Shown piece after piece: positions 10,679 to 18,982 of a stretch of DNA of 64,000 bases. The position numbers and the translations under genes are program-made. This DNA comes from Methylomonas sp. AM2-LC (GTDB lineage: Bacteria; Pseudomonadota; Gammaproteobacteria; Methylococcales; Methylomonadaceae), in NCBI RefSeq assembly GCF_039904985.1, contig NZ_CP157005.1, positions 2,852,001 to 2,916,000 on the forward strand, read 5' to 3'. The notes under the pieces were generated by a model. That model was not told the DNA's origin, ran no database searches, and saw only the letters and a program-made list of their open reading frames with translations. Position 1 is the stretch's first letter. Every line of letters begins with the position of its first letter.

Positions 10679-11962
10679 ATGACACGCCAATTTTGGGTGC
10701 TGGTGCACCGCTATGCAGGCCTGTATATGGCCTTTTTTCTGACCGTAGCCGGAATGACGGGTAGTGTGCTGGCTTTTTATCAAGAACTGGATGGCTGGCT
10801 GAATCCCGAACGCCATTATGTCGTACCACAAGACAAACCCTTGCTGGATGGATATACCTTACGTGAAAAAGCCCTGGCATTGGAGCCACATGCACAAGTC
10901 AACATGATTAGTTTTAATCTTAAGCCGGGGCAGGTCTATGAGATATTTCTATCACCAAGAAACGATCCAGAAACCGGCAAGCCTTATGATTTAGGGCACA
11001 ACTTGATTCGGCTGAATCCATATAGTGGCGAATTGATCGAGTATGGCAAGGATGAAGGGTTATGGCCACTATCCCGCCGCAATATTTTAAGCGTAATTTA
11101 TAGTTTGCATTACTCACTAGCCCTGGGCGAAGTGGGCGGCTGGCTGTTCGGCATTGCGGCGCTGATCTGGACGGTGGATTGTTTTGTGGGTTTTTATTTA
11201 ACTTTGCCAATACGGCGGAATAATAGCGAAGTCAGGTTAAAACAGCCTTTAGCACAACAGCAAAAAGGCTACTGGTCGCGGTGGGTTGTCGCCTGGAAAA
11301 TAAAATGGCCCGCTTCTAATTATCGCATTAATTTTGATTTGCACCGCGCTGGAGGTTTGTGGACCTGGATTATGTTGTTTGTATTTGCTTGGTCATCGGT
11401 CTGCTTTAATCTGCGTACCCAAGTTTATCAACCGGTAATGGTCGCGCTGTTTGATTTACCCGATATAGGCAATTTACCGATAGCCAATCTGCCGCAACCG
11501 CGCCCCGAGCCGGGTATCGATTGGCATACCGCGCAAACGATAGGGCAGCGGTTTATGGCTGAACAGGCAGAATTACAGCATTTTAATATCTATGCAGAAG
11601 ACACCCTGTTGTATCTGCCCGAGAAAGGTTTATTCGCTTATGGGACTAAAACCGATAGAGATATTGGTGACAAAAACGGTGGCACAGCTGTGTATTTCGA
11701 TGGCGACAGTGGCAAGTTTGTTTCACTTTTTATGCCTTCCGGGCAGAATGCCGGTATTACCGCTACCCTTTGGCTGGTGACGTTGCACATGGCCGGTATC
11801 TGGGGTTTACCCTTTCAGATTTTCGTCTGTCTCATGGGCTTGGTGGTGGCGATGCTGTCTATCACTGGCGTCTATATTTGGCTAAAAAAACGCCGGGCGC
11901 GATTATTCTCACAGAAACGGCAGATGAGTATACCGCATGAAAGTAAAGGTTTAACACCTTAA
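10679..11962 (+). CDS. PepSY-domain iron-uptake membrane protein
   Basis: Inner-membrane PepSY_TM family protein (PiuB-like), often encoded beside siderophore receptors and thought to help reduce or release ferric-siderophore iron. From ATG 10679 it has about 427 residues with four membrane segments: near the N-terminus (VLVHRYAGLYMAFFLTVAG), WLFGIAALIWTVDCFVGFYL, WTWIMLFVFAWSSVCF and a C-terminal pair region ending MGLVVAMLSITGVYIWLKKR. Conserved histidines lie in VHRYAG, SLHYSLA and TLHMAG. It ends in a basic tail. An upstream in-frame start at 10616 would add 21 residues without family support. It lies in the iron cluster in the same direction, after a terminator, so it probably has its own promoter. 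Confidence 0.88.
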   Translation: MTRQFWVLVHRYAGLYMAFFLTVAGMTGSVLAFYQELDGWLNPERHYVVPQDKPLLDGYTLREKALALEPHAQVNMISFNLKPGQVYEIFLSPRNDPETGKPYDLGHNLIRLNPYSGELIEYGKDEGLWPLSRRNILSVIYSLHYSLALGEVGGWLFGIAALIWTVDCFVGFYLTLPIRRNNSEVRLKQPLAQQQKGYWSRWVVAWKIKWPASNYRINFDLHRAGGLWTWIMLFVFAWSSVCFNLRTQVYQPVMVALFDLPDIGNLPIANLPQPRPEPGIDWHTAQTIGQRFMAEQAELQHFNIYAEDTLLYLPEKGLFAYGTKTDRDIGDKNGGTAVYFDGDSGKFVSLFMPSGQNAGITATLWLVTLHMAGIWGLPFQIFVCLMGLVVAMLSITGVYIWLKKRRARLFSQKRQMSIPHESKGLTP

Positions 11963-12084
11963 GCCAATACCCCGCCAAAATATCTGAATCAGAAATATTA
12001 GCCATGCTTCTATTATTTTCTATTTGAAAATTTTATATAGCCGATCCAAAATCCTGTTCTTTTATCATTATTCGGAGATAACGA

Positions 12085-12432
12085 ATGAAACTGTTTGTAT
12101 TAATCACTACCTTTATTCTATTGCCGCTAGCAAATATTGCCCAAGCTGGAACACTAAGTGATGGTGGTTGGAAACCGGCTAAATGCGGTGAAAAACCAAT
12201 ACCGCCAGCCGTGGATGATAAAGATGTGGACGGTTTTAATAAAAGCGTTAAGGCCACCAACGAATGGCAACTGCAAGCCAGAACTTACTTCGAATGCCTG
12301 ATTAATGAAGCCAATACCGATAATACCGTGATTGCAGATACCGCTAATAAAGAACAGGCAGACTATCGAAAAAGCGTAGAAACTATTGGTACCACACTGG
12401 ATGCTGCCAAGAAAAAACTGGATAAGAAATAG
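12085..12432 (+). CDS. Small secreted protein of unknown function
   Basis: I do not recognise the family. The 115-residue product has a clear signal peptide (MKLFVLITTFILLPLANIAQA, cleavage before GTLSD) and a mature part of about 94 residues with two cysteines (in KCGEK and YFECL) that could form a disulfide. The C-terminal half is rich in Lys, Asp, Ala and Asn and looks helical (DAAKKKLDKK). The start is well supported by CGGAGATAACGA just upstream. It follows the PepSY gene by 122 bp in the same direction, so a periplasmic helper role in iron uptake is possible but unproven. Confidence 0.75.
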   Translation: MKLFVLITTFILLPLANIAQAGTLSDGGWKPAKCGEKPIPPAVDDKDVDGFNKSVKATNEWQLQARTYFECLINEANTDNTVIADTANKEQADYRKSVETIGTTLDAAKKKLDKK

Positions 12433-12491
12433 GCCTTTGAGCTTATTAGTTTTTTAAATATCAGAAACACCCACAACTAGACATAAGCATT

Positions 12492-12514
12492 GAAATGTTA
12501 TATAGTCACATTTC
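12492..12514. promoter_or_regulatory. Candidate Zur box 1
   Basis: A 23-bp dyad with left arm GAAATGTTATA and right end ACATTTC, matching 20 of 23 positions of the published gammaproteobacterial Zur motif (arms GAAATGTTATA and TATAACATTTC). It is embedded in a longer exact 15-bp inverted repeat (12484-12498 with 12508-12522). The left 15 bases are identical to those of the site upstream of the zur gene. It lies about 290 bp before the ZnuD-like gene. Confidence 0.7.
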
Positions 12515-12761
12515 AATGCTTAATCACAGTCCAACTGTAATTGATTTTATGACAACCACAAATCCTGATAATGTGTTGGTTGCTTATAAAACACACTTAC
12601 CGCAAGATATATTGGCGATAGTTATAGCGTACTCATGGTATGCAGATGTCTACACGTTATATCTGTATTTGGAAATGTGATTGGGCAATTATGGTCTATA
12701 ATTTGATAACTCGTTGTATGCCATAAGAAGGATTATTTTTTGTATTTTTTTACTATAAACG

Positions 12762-12777
12762 TAATGTTATAACATTA
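12762..12777. promoter_or_regulatory. Perfect 16-bp palindrome, candidate Zur operator of znuD
   Basis: TAATGTTATAACATTA is a perfect palindrome ending 24 bp before the ATG of the ZnuD-like receptor. It is a compact form of the Zur motif, with the ATGTTAT/ATAACAT core. It overlaps a likely -10 region, a position that suits repression by zinc-loaded Zur. The 12433-12801 interval otherwise shows no supported gene. Confidence 0.6.
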
Positions 12778-12801
12778 GTTTAAAGATGATAGGGATAAGC
12801 T

Positions 12802-15189
12802 ATGTATAAAAAACTAATATTAATGGCGGCTTCAGCCAGCTTTGCTTTGGCCGTTCAAGCGGCTGAACAAACCATGCAATCAGCAACAAATCAGATTGCG
12901 CCAACGCCCAGCGATGATCAAGCCGACACACACTTGATGGTGGTTGATACAGATACGCGTACCGATGTAAAACTAGATGCTGTTAAGCCTAAAGCGTTTG
13001 CAGATACAACAACCGAAACGCCAGTCACAGAATTGGATACTGTTATCATCACAGCACCACTAGCGACTAAACTATCTGATGCCACTGTACCTGTCACTGT
13101 ACTTAGCGGTGACGAACTAACGATGAAAATGGGTCACACCATAGGCGAGACTTTAAAACAAGAATTGGGTATTACCAGTCAGTCTTTTGGACCAGGTGTA
13201 GGTACACCGGTAATCCGCGGGCAAAGTGGACCTAGGGTAAGGGTGTTGGAGAATGGCATAGGCAGTAATGATGTGTCACAGTTAAGTCCAGATCATGCTA
13301 CCAGTATAGAACCCGCATTAGCGGAGAGTATAGAAGTATTACGAGGCCCTGCAACTTTATTATATGGCAGTGGAGCCATGGGTGGGGTGGTCAATATTAT
13401 CGATAATCGCATTCCTACTCATCTGTATAGCAAGCCAGTAAATATAGTTTTTGATCAGCGTTATGATACCGCATTTAACGAATCCAGTTCGGCAATGAAG
13501 TCAGAAGGCAGTTATCAAAACTGGTCTTACCATATCGACGGTTTGTATCGGGACCGCGGAGATATGGCAATCGGCGGGTCATCAATTGATGCAACTAAAG
13601 CACAAGCGTTAGATCCCACCTTAAGCGTAGTGAGTAATACGCACGGTTTAATTCATAATACATTTGCGCAAACACTGAATGGTGCATTAGGCGGATCTTA
13701 TGTCACTGATAAGGGTTTTGTTGGGCTTGGTATCAATCAGTTTCATAATAATTACGGTATAGCGCCAGATGGTGGTACCTCTATCCAAGGTGCCAATAAT
13801 ACGACTTATGCCGATCCTAATGTGCGTATTGATCAAATGCAAACCAAGTACGATTTAAAAGGCGAATTGAATAATCCGTTTCGTTTTGCGGATAAATTAA
13901 AAATGCGTTTAGGTTACACAGATTATTATCATACTGAGTGGGATGGTGGTGTGCCAGGCATTACTTATAACCCAGGTACAGCGTTTAGTAACAAAACCTA
14001 CGAAGGGCGGGTCGAATTAACCCACAAAGCCTTAGGTGCCTTGAATGGTGCTGTGGGTGTACAAGTCATTTCAAGCCAATTTGCCGCCTTCTCGTTTCCA
14101 AATGGCGGTGTTCCTGATACGCTGATAGACCCTACCGCACCCGTCACCAATATAGTACCGAATACGCAGACCAACAGTGTTGGAGTGTTCGGGCAAGAGT
14201 CTTTAGATTACGGTCCGGTTAAATACGAAGTGGGGATACGGGTTGAAGACACGACACTGACACCCAATCTCAGCAGCAGCTATACAGCTCCGTATATGTT
14301 AAGCGGCAGTGCAGCCGATAACTATACAGTGAATTCTTCCTATAACTACTTACCCGTCAGTGCCTCGGCCTCGGCTTTATGGAAGTTGGATAGTAGCAAC
14401 AGCCTGAATATGGCGCTAACCCGTTCCCAACGGGCACCGCAGGTACAGGAGCTGTTTGCCAATGGTTTTCATGACGCCACCCGCAGCTATGAATTAGGCG
14501 ATCCAAATTTGCAAATGGAAACCTCTTACAACCTTGATGTGGGTTATAAATATAAAACCAGCTGGGTAAGGGCAGAGTTGGATTTATTCAATAATTGGGC
14601 AAACAATTACATATACCAACAACGTACCGGTGAATTTGTAAATTCTGGATTTACACCCACATTAGGTAATTCTTTAAATACAGCAAATGCTCAATGTCTA
14701 TCGGGTTCACAAGGCAGTTGTACACCTGTAACGGCCAGTTATCAGGCCGGCGCTATTTTTAGAGGCTATGAAAGTAAACTGGTGTTTCCAATTGCGGAAT
14801 TAGGGAAGGGCGCTTTAGATTTAACGCTATTTAGCGATTATACCAATGGCACTTTTGTGTCCACAGGTGCGGCAGTGCCGCGTATGCCGCCTTTGCGTTT
14901 TGGTTTTCAATGGGATTACACGCATAAAGATTGGACGGCTAATCTACGCTTTACCCGTGGACAGGCGCAAGATCGCCCTGGCGCTAACGACACCACCTCA
15001 GCCGGATATTATCTGCTGACTATGGGGGTAGATTATAAAATAAAAGACTTTCAAGATAGTCAGGTGCTGTTATACCTGAAAGGTAATAACCTGTTAAATG
15101 AAAATATCCGTAACTCGGTGTCCTATTTACGTAACTTTGCACCGGAGCCAGGACGTGGTGCGCAATTAGGCATACGTATTACTTACTAA
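12802..15189 (+). CDS. znuD: TonB-dependent receptor, ZnuD-like (zinc uptake)
   Basis: Outer-membrane TonB-dependent receptor of 795 residues. Signal peptide MYKKLILMAASASFALAVQA; then a non-conserved, Asp/Thr-rich spacer of about 55 residues; plug domain from about residue 75 (VIITAPLATKLSDATVPVTV) with PVIRGQSGPRVRVLENGIG and ESIEVLRGPATLLYGSGAMG; and a barrel ending in tyrosine (GIRITY). The GQSGPRVRVLENG/SQLSPDHA signature is the one I associate with ZnuD-type zinc receptors. A palindromic Zur-like operator sits 24 bp upstream and zur is the next regulatory gene, supporting zinc as cargo. Ribosome-binding site GATAGGGATAAGCT. There is no STN domain, unlike the receptor at 7637. Confidence 0.82.
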   Translation: MYKKLILMAASASFALAVQAAEQTMQSATNQIAPTPSDDQADTHLMVVDTDTRTDVKLDAVKPKAFADTTTETPVTELDTVIITAPLATKLSDATVPVTVLSGDELTMKMGHTIGETLKQELGITSQSFGPGVGTPVIRGQSGPRVRVLENGIGSNDVSQLSPDHATSIEPALAESIEVLRGPATLLYGSGAMGGVVNIIDNRIPTHLYSKPVNIVFDQRYDTAFNESSSAMKSEGSYQNWSYHIDGLYRDRGDMAIGGSSIDATKAQALDPTLSVVSNTHGLIHNTFAQTLNGALGGSYVTDKGFVGLGINQFHNNYGIAPDGGTSIQGANNTTYADPNVRIDQMQTKYDLKGELNNPFRFADKLKMRLGYTDYYHTEWDGGVPGITYNPGTAFSNKTYEGRVELTHKALGALNGAVGVQVISSQFAAFSFPNGGVPDTLIDPTAPVTNIVPNTQTNSVGVFGQESLDYGPVKYEVGIRVEDTTLTPNLSSSYTAPYMLSGSAADNYTVNSSYNYLPVSASASALWKLDSSNSLNMALTRSQRAPQVQELFANGFHDATRSYELGDPNLQMETSYNLDVGYKYKTSWVRAELDLFNNWANNYIYQQRTGEFVNSGFTPTLGNSLNTANAQCLSGSQGSCTPVTASYQAGAIFRGYESKLVFPIAELGKGALDLTLFSDYTNGTFVSTGAAVPRMPPLRFGFQWDYTHKDWTANLRFTRGQAQDRPGANDTTSAGYYLLTMGVDYKIKDFQDSQVLLYLKGNNLLNENIRNSVSYLRNFAPEPGRGAQLGIRITY

Positions 15190-15433
15190 TAACCGCTGCG
15201 ATTCACTATTTTTCGCAAGCGCGTTAATAGGCATCCCAGCCCTAACTAGTGGCAATTCCTATCCACTTAATCAGGTAAATGTTTAACAAAACTTTACATT
15301 ATTTTACACAAAGCCACGCAAAGTTCTAGTACATTTGACTGATAATGTACATTCGAAAAATTAATATTATAGATATTGGGTTTGTGATTAATTTTTTAGG
15401 TGCATAAAAAAATGAATAAAACTAATTGGCGTT

Positions 15434-15670
15434 ATGTTTAAGTCCGACCCCATTTTTTCTAAAAAAAAACTGGGAACAGAAATACTTGAATGGTACATCC
15501 GTTCAAGTGCCGGTGATTTTGGTCCTTTTTCCAGCCAGGAAAAAGCCACGCTACAATTAATTGATTTTATTAAAGAAAATAACAATAAAAGTTCAAGCTG
15601 TTTTAGTCTTATTAAACAAGCGGGTGATCTAGATTGGGATCATGAAAAAATAGACACATTTATTTTGTAA
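15434..15670 (+). CDS. Small cytosolic protein, possibly GYF-like
   Basis: A 78-residue protein with no signal peptide or membrane segment. The segment LEWYIRSSAGDFGPFSSQEKA resembles the WY-x(n)-G-x-x-GPF core of small GYF_2/DUF4339-type domains, but the match is short and I would not name it. It ends with an acidic patch (LDWDHEKIDTF). The ribosome-binding site is weak, and a 9-codon ORF (15412-15441) overlaps the start. Upstream, 15329-15335 and 15344-15350 form a GTACATT/AATGTAC dyad that may be an operator. It lies between znuD and zur, which converges from the right. Confidence 0.5.
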   Translation: MFKSDPIFSKKKLGTEILEWYIRSSAGDFGPFSSQEKATLQLIDFIKENNNKSSSCFSLIKQAGDLDWDHEKIDTFIL

Positions 15671-15735
15671 GTGTTCAGACCGCTAGCATAATTGTATTGA
15701 TTCACTATTCAATAATTAACACTTTTTGAAATGAT

Positions 15736-16254
15736 TTATTGAATTGACGTACAACGACCACAAATGCCATGTATCTCAATGGCTTTGTGATGGATAATAA
15801 AAGCCGCGCGTTCAAGTTCTTTTGCTATTGCTTCCATAACCTCATCAGCGGGTCTTTCTTCAACCTCCTGGCACTGAGTACAAGTCAGTAATAATTGTTG
15901 GTGTTGATGTTCGGAATAACTGCATCCGATAAAGGCATTCAGACTTTCCACTTTATGTATTAAACCTTGTTCCATCAAAAAATCCAAGGCCCGATAAACA
16001 GTGGCTGGTTTTGCCGTGCCGGCTTTGGGCTTTATTCTGTCCAGCAGATCATATGCCTTAATAGCGCGGTGGCTTTCCCAGATAAGCTCTAATACTTGAC
16101 GGCGAATTGGTGTTAAACGCACCCCACGATTATCACAAATACGTTCGGCAGATTTGAGTGCTTTATCTCGGCATCCGTTATGATCGTGATTAACTGTCAG
16201 AAATGGGGCGTTTAAGGGTGATAAAGTTAATTGCATAGCTATATAGGCGTTCAC
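15736..16254 (-). CDS. zur: Zinc uptake regulator Zur (Fur family)
   Basis: Cytosolic Fur-family metalloregulator of 172 residues that, with zinc bound, represses zinc-uptake genes. Winged-helix DNA-binding domain at about residues 30-110 (VRLTPIRRQVLELIWESHRAIKAYDLLDRI, shown in part; recognition helix AKPATVYRALDFLMEQGLI), then the dimerisation and metal domain with EHQHQQ and two CxxC motifs (CTQCQ and CGRC) for the structural zinc. The arrangement, with CGRC close to the C-terminus, fits Zur better than Fur. It has an extra N-terminal stretch of about 20 residues that is unusual. A candidate Zur box lies 6 bp upstream, so autoregulation is likely. Confidence 0.88.
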   Translation of the reverse strand: MNAYIAMQLTLSPLNAPFLTVNHDHNGCRDKALKSAERICDNRGVRLTPIRRQVLELIWESHRAIKAYDLLDRIKPKAGTAKPATVYRALDFLMEQGLIHKVESLNAFIGCSYSEHQHQQLLLTCTQCQEVEERPADEVMEAIAKELERAAFIIHHKAIEIHGICGRCTSIQ

Positions 16255-16259
16255 AGGTT

Positions 16260-16282
16260 ATTTTGTTACTATATAACATTTC
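16260..16282. promoter_or_regulatory. Candidate Zur box 2 upstream of zur
   Basis: Read on the minus strand, this site has the perfect half-arm GAAATGTTATA followed by TAGTAAC. Its first 15 bases are identical to those of the box at 12492. The second half-arm is degenerate (about 5 of 11). It lies just upstream of the zur start codon and suggests autoregulation. Confidence 0.6.
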
Positions 16283-16552
16283 TCTATCACTGTACAGATG
16301 TTCGTTTTTTAAAAAAATTAAACACAATTTGTTTTTGATAATTCATAGTTTGGTTGATAACATGAGCTTCTTGTTTCGACCCAGGCTGTGTAAAAAGGTC
16401 GACAGTATCAAACCCACCGTGGGTATAGGCCAATTCAGTTGAACTTAAGCCATCCTGAGCGACGAATGTTTCTAAATTATATTTACTGGTACATCTGATT
16501 TGAACCGACTTACTCGACGTTAATAGCTATTAGTGATGGGCAAAAATGGCTG

Positions 16553-16738
16553 TCAGGCCACCAATGCTTCTATCAGAATTGTAGTTACTAACAGATTCAT
16601 CACTCTTTTCAGGTTATAGGCCAACACATGTAAGCTCATTTCGGTGCTAATGTGATTCAGTTTCTTGGTCAAAAAATGAGTTGCCCCCATCCAAGCCTTA
16701 ATGTTACCCAACGGATGTTCCACGGTTTGCCCTCTTAT
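16553..16738 (-). pseudogene. C-terminal remnant of an IS1182-type transposase
   Basis: Only the last 60 or so residues of a DDE transposase are present: GQTVEHPLGNIKAWMG, then HFLTKKL, then STEMSLHVLAYNLKRVMNLL, the conserved C-terminal block of IS1182-like transposases, including the catalytic-region glutamate context (VEHP-G-IK). The rest of the element and its terminal repeats are not seen. It abuts the 3' end of the Sel1 gene (16815), so an insertion and decay event may have redefined that gene's C-terminus. Confidence 0.75.
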
Positions 16739-16814
16739 ATGCATACTGTCCGAAGATCTATCCAACCTAGACTGCCTCCCCTGGTTGCGGGGTTTTGATT
16801 GCGAGATGCTACAA

Positions 16815-18260
16815 CTATTCATCGGAATGTTCGGAACTGCTTGTATTTCTTCGGAAAAACTCATTCATTTGACCAGCATTAAAGCCATTTTTGTATGCAT
16901 CGGAAGCATTGGAAGGGGGCTGGCCGTATGGGTTATTTGTTGCATCCTCGTATCCGACTCCCGCATTCTTATATCTTGGGTTCGTATAACTGAAGTATTC
17001 GTTTTCTGGTTCATTCCATTGTTTTGCGGTTGTTTCCGAGGTATTGTTAGTAGTGTTGGCGCTATATGAATAGTCGCTACCCGAATGTCCGCCTCCGCTG
17101 GCAGCGGAAAGAACAGCTAAAGCGGCGATACCCTTCACCAAAATGTTTAGATCGCGCGGTTTCCGACAGACTCCAGGGAAGTCGAAATAGGTTAGGCAAT
17201 GCTCCTTGTTGTGTTCGACCGACACCATAAACCATCCAGATTTACCACTATTGTAATTATAATCACCTCGTACTTGATAAGTTCCACTAGCTAAGCTTCC
17301 AGCTAGAATTTTTGCATTGCTCACGCTATCATGATCGTAGTGATTTAATACCCAACTTTTAGAGTCATCTGTCAGCACTTCATTTAACAATTTAGTAAGC
17401 ATTTTTTGTTCTTGCTGTTCCTTATTTTCTGCATTAACTGGTTTCGTAGCATTCGCTAAAGTTTGTTGGTGCAGATTCACGTTGGTATTGACATCATGCG
17501 CATTTTTTGAAGATATGTTATCGTTTGACTGCGCCGCCAAATCTGCCATGCGTTGCGCTGCAGCTTTATCCTTAACAACCCTTTCCTGTGCTTCGATAGG
17601 CGATAATCCTGCTTTTTCATACCACTTGCAGGCTTCTGCTGCATCTATAGGCTGTCCTGAATTTCCGTACCCATAGGTTATACCTAAAATGTAGGCGGCA
17701 TTGTGGTTTCCCTTGTTTGCAGCGTCCAGCCACAATTGCATGGCATGTTGCTGATCTACCGGAACGCCATTTCCCGAAGAATACATCAAGCCCAAAGTAG
17801 TTTCGGCACACAGGTCGCCCTGCGAGCTGGAGTTTTGCAGTAATTGCAGGGCTTGAGCGTAATCCCTTTGTTGGAAAGCGATATGACCTGAAGAATTGAA
17901 ATTACAAGCAGTTGGCGGTTCAGGATTTGTTTGGTTTGCTGAAGCTGTTGCGTTTTGCTGTTTTAAATGGCTGGGAGAGTTTTGAGTTGTCGCATTGGGA
18001 TTGGGTTTAAATGCACCCGGTATAGGCTGGACATAATTACCACGCTGACGCATGCAATTTGTGTAGACACTCACTTTGTCAGGAGACTGGAAAGCCAGCG
18101 GTTTACAATATTTGTCATCACCATCGAAAGCAGCGGCCGATTTTCCCGGGCCGGGAGTGGCTGTGATTTGCGGGGCAGCAGCGCAGCCGGGTAAAACAAC
18201 GAGGGGAACCAGCAGAGGTAGAGATATACGCTTTATCATTAAGTTTAACGCTAGTCTCAT
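16815..18260 (-). CDS. Sel1-repeat lipoprotein
   Basis: Predicted lipoprotein of 481 residues. The signal peptide has a lipobox LPGC (cysteine near residue 26), then a linker rich in Pro, Asn and Thr. Residues about 120-220 carry Sel1-like tetratrico repeats (QALQLLQNSSSQGDLCAETTLGLMYSSG and HAMQLWLDAANKGNHNAAYILGITYGYG in part). Residues 220-480 are a long hydrophilic tail with no known domain, low-complexity Ser/Asn stretches and a short Gly/Ser-His patch. Sel1 repeats usually mediate protein-protein contacts. The start with AAGGCG upstream is preferred; an internal ATG seven codons later is possible. The 3' end lies close to a transposase remnant, so the C-terminus may be secondary. Function unknown. 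Confidence 0.8.
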   Translation of the reverse strand: MRLALNLMIKRISLPLLVPLVVLPGCAAAPQITATPGPGKSAAAFDGDDKYCKPLAFQSPDKVSVYTNCMRQRGNYVQPIPGAFKPNPNATTQNSPSHLKQQNATASANQTNPEPPTACNFNSSGHIAFQQRDYAQALQLLQNSSSQGDLCAETTLGLMYSSGNGVPVDQQHAMQLWLDAANKGNHNAAYILGITYGYGNSGQPIDAAEACKWYEKAGLSPIEAQERVVKDKAAAQRMADLAAQSNDNISSKNAHDVNTNVNLHQQTLANATKPVNAENKEQQEQKMLTKLLNEVLTDDSKSWVLNHYDHDSVSNAKILAGSLASGTYQVRGDYNYNSGKSGWFMVSVEHNKEHCLTYFDFPGVCRKPRDLNILVKGIAALAVLSAASGGGHSGSDYSYSANTTNNTSETTAKQWNEPENEYFSYTNPRYKNAGVGYEDATNNPYGQPPSNASDAYKNGFNAGQMNEFFRRNTSSSEHSDE

Positions 18261-18982
18261 TATGGTTCGCCTTGCCCTATTATTTTTTTATTGTCGATAT
18301 TACATGTTTTTAACTAAAGTTTCGAAGTTGCTTATTATAATGCATACTATTGATATATAATAAATAATGTGTCCTAAAAGAGTATACAAATGGTTAGTTG
18401 AAGACCAAATACCATAAAAAGTACACTCAGATCAATCTTGCCACAAAACACGTAGAACTGCCAGTATTAACCGCAGACTTTTTGAATGCTAGCGGGGTGT
18501 TAATGAATAACCTGTTTGCTAAGGCCATAGCCATAATGTGCGCTATACTGATAGGGAGCTGCCGTCAGGCGCACCGTTGGCGATCGTTGCGCCTCGCATG
18601 GCTCGGCACAACCTATAGGGAGTTGTACATTTTTGGGTTTATGGCTGCCAGCTGTAGGTCAATCAATAGACGATCATCAGAAAAAATATCCCTCCAATCT
18701 TGTACGGTAACGAGCCACGATTACCCAACTTTGTTTTGTATACAAAGTGCATTTACACACAGAAACTGCTCTGATTTCCAACCCTAGATTGCAATTAGCC
18801 ATTAAATCTAAAGAAAAATTAGATGAGCTTAAACAGTATCGTGCATCTGCAACGATTGATGCGTCACCTAGCGTCTGTACATCTTATATACGCGTTTAGT
18901 TACAAAATTATTGCGGCGTTTCTAGCAGAATCTGGTATTATTTTTCGATTGTTTTTCATGCGAAAATTTAATTAAAACACCT
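18261..18982. other. Gene-poor 720-bp stretch with a hairpin and a possible gene remnant
   Basis: No intact gene is convincing. AGGCGCA at 18567-18573 and TGCGCCT at 18588-18594 form a stem with a 14-nt loop. A frame ending in a stop near 18900 reads LQLAIKSKEKLDELKQYR and could be the tail of a decayed gene. A 129-residue frame at 18398-18787 has erratic composition and is not supported. Confidence 0.35.

Noticed and set aside
12495..12680. 61-codon frame upstream of znuD
   Set aside because: It starts inside the Zur box and has no ribosome-binding site or protein-like pattern.
16701..17069. 122-codon plus-strand frame over the IS remnant and the Sel1 3' end
   Set aside because: Antisense to two recognisable coding segments; no start signal.
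18398..18787. 129-codon plus-strand frame
   Set aside because: Erratic composition, no ribosome-binding site, runs through the hairpin at 18567-18594.
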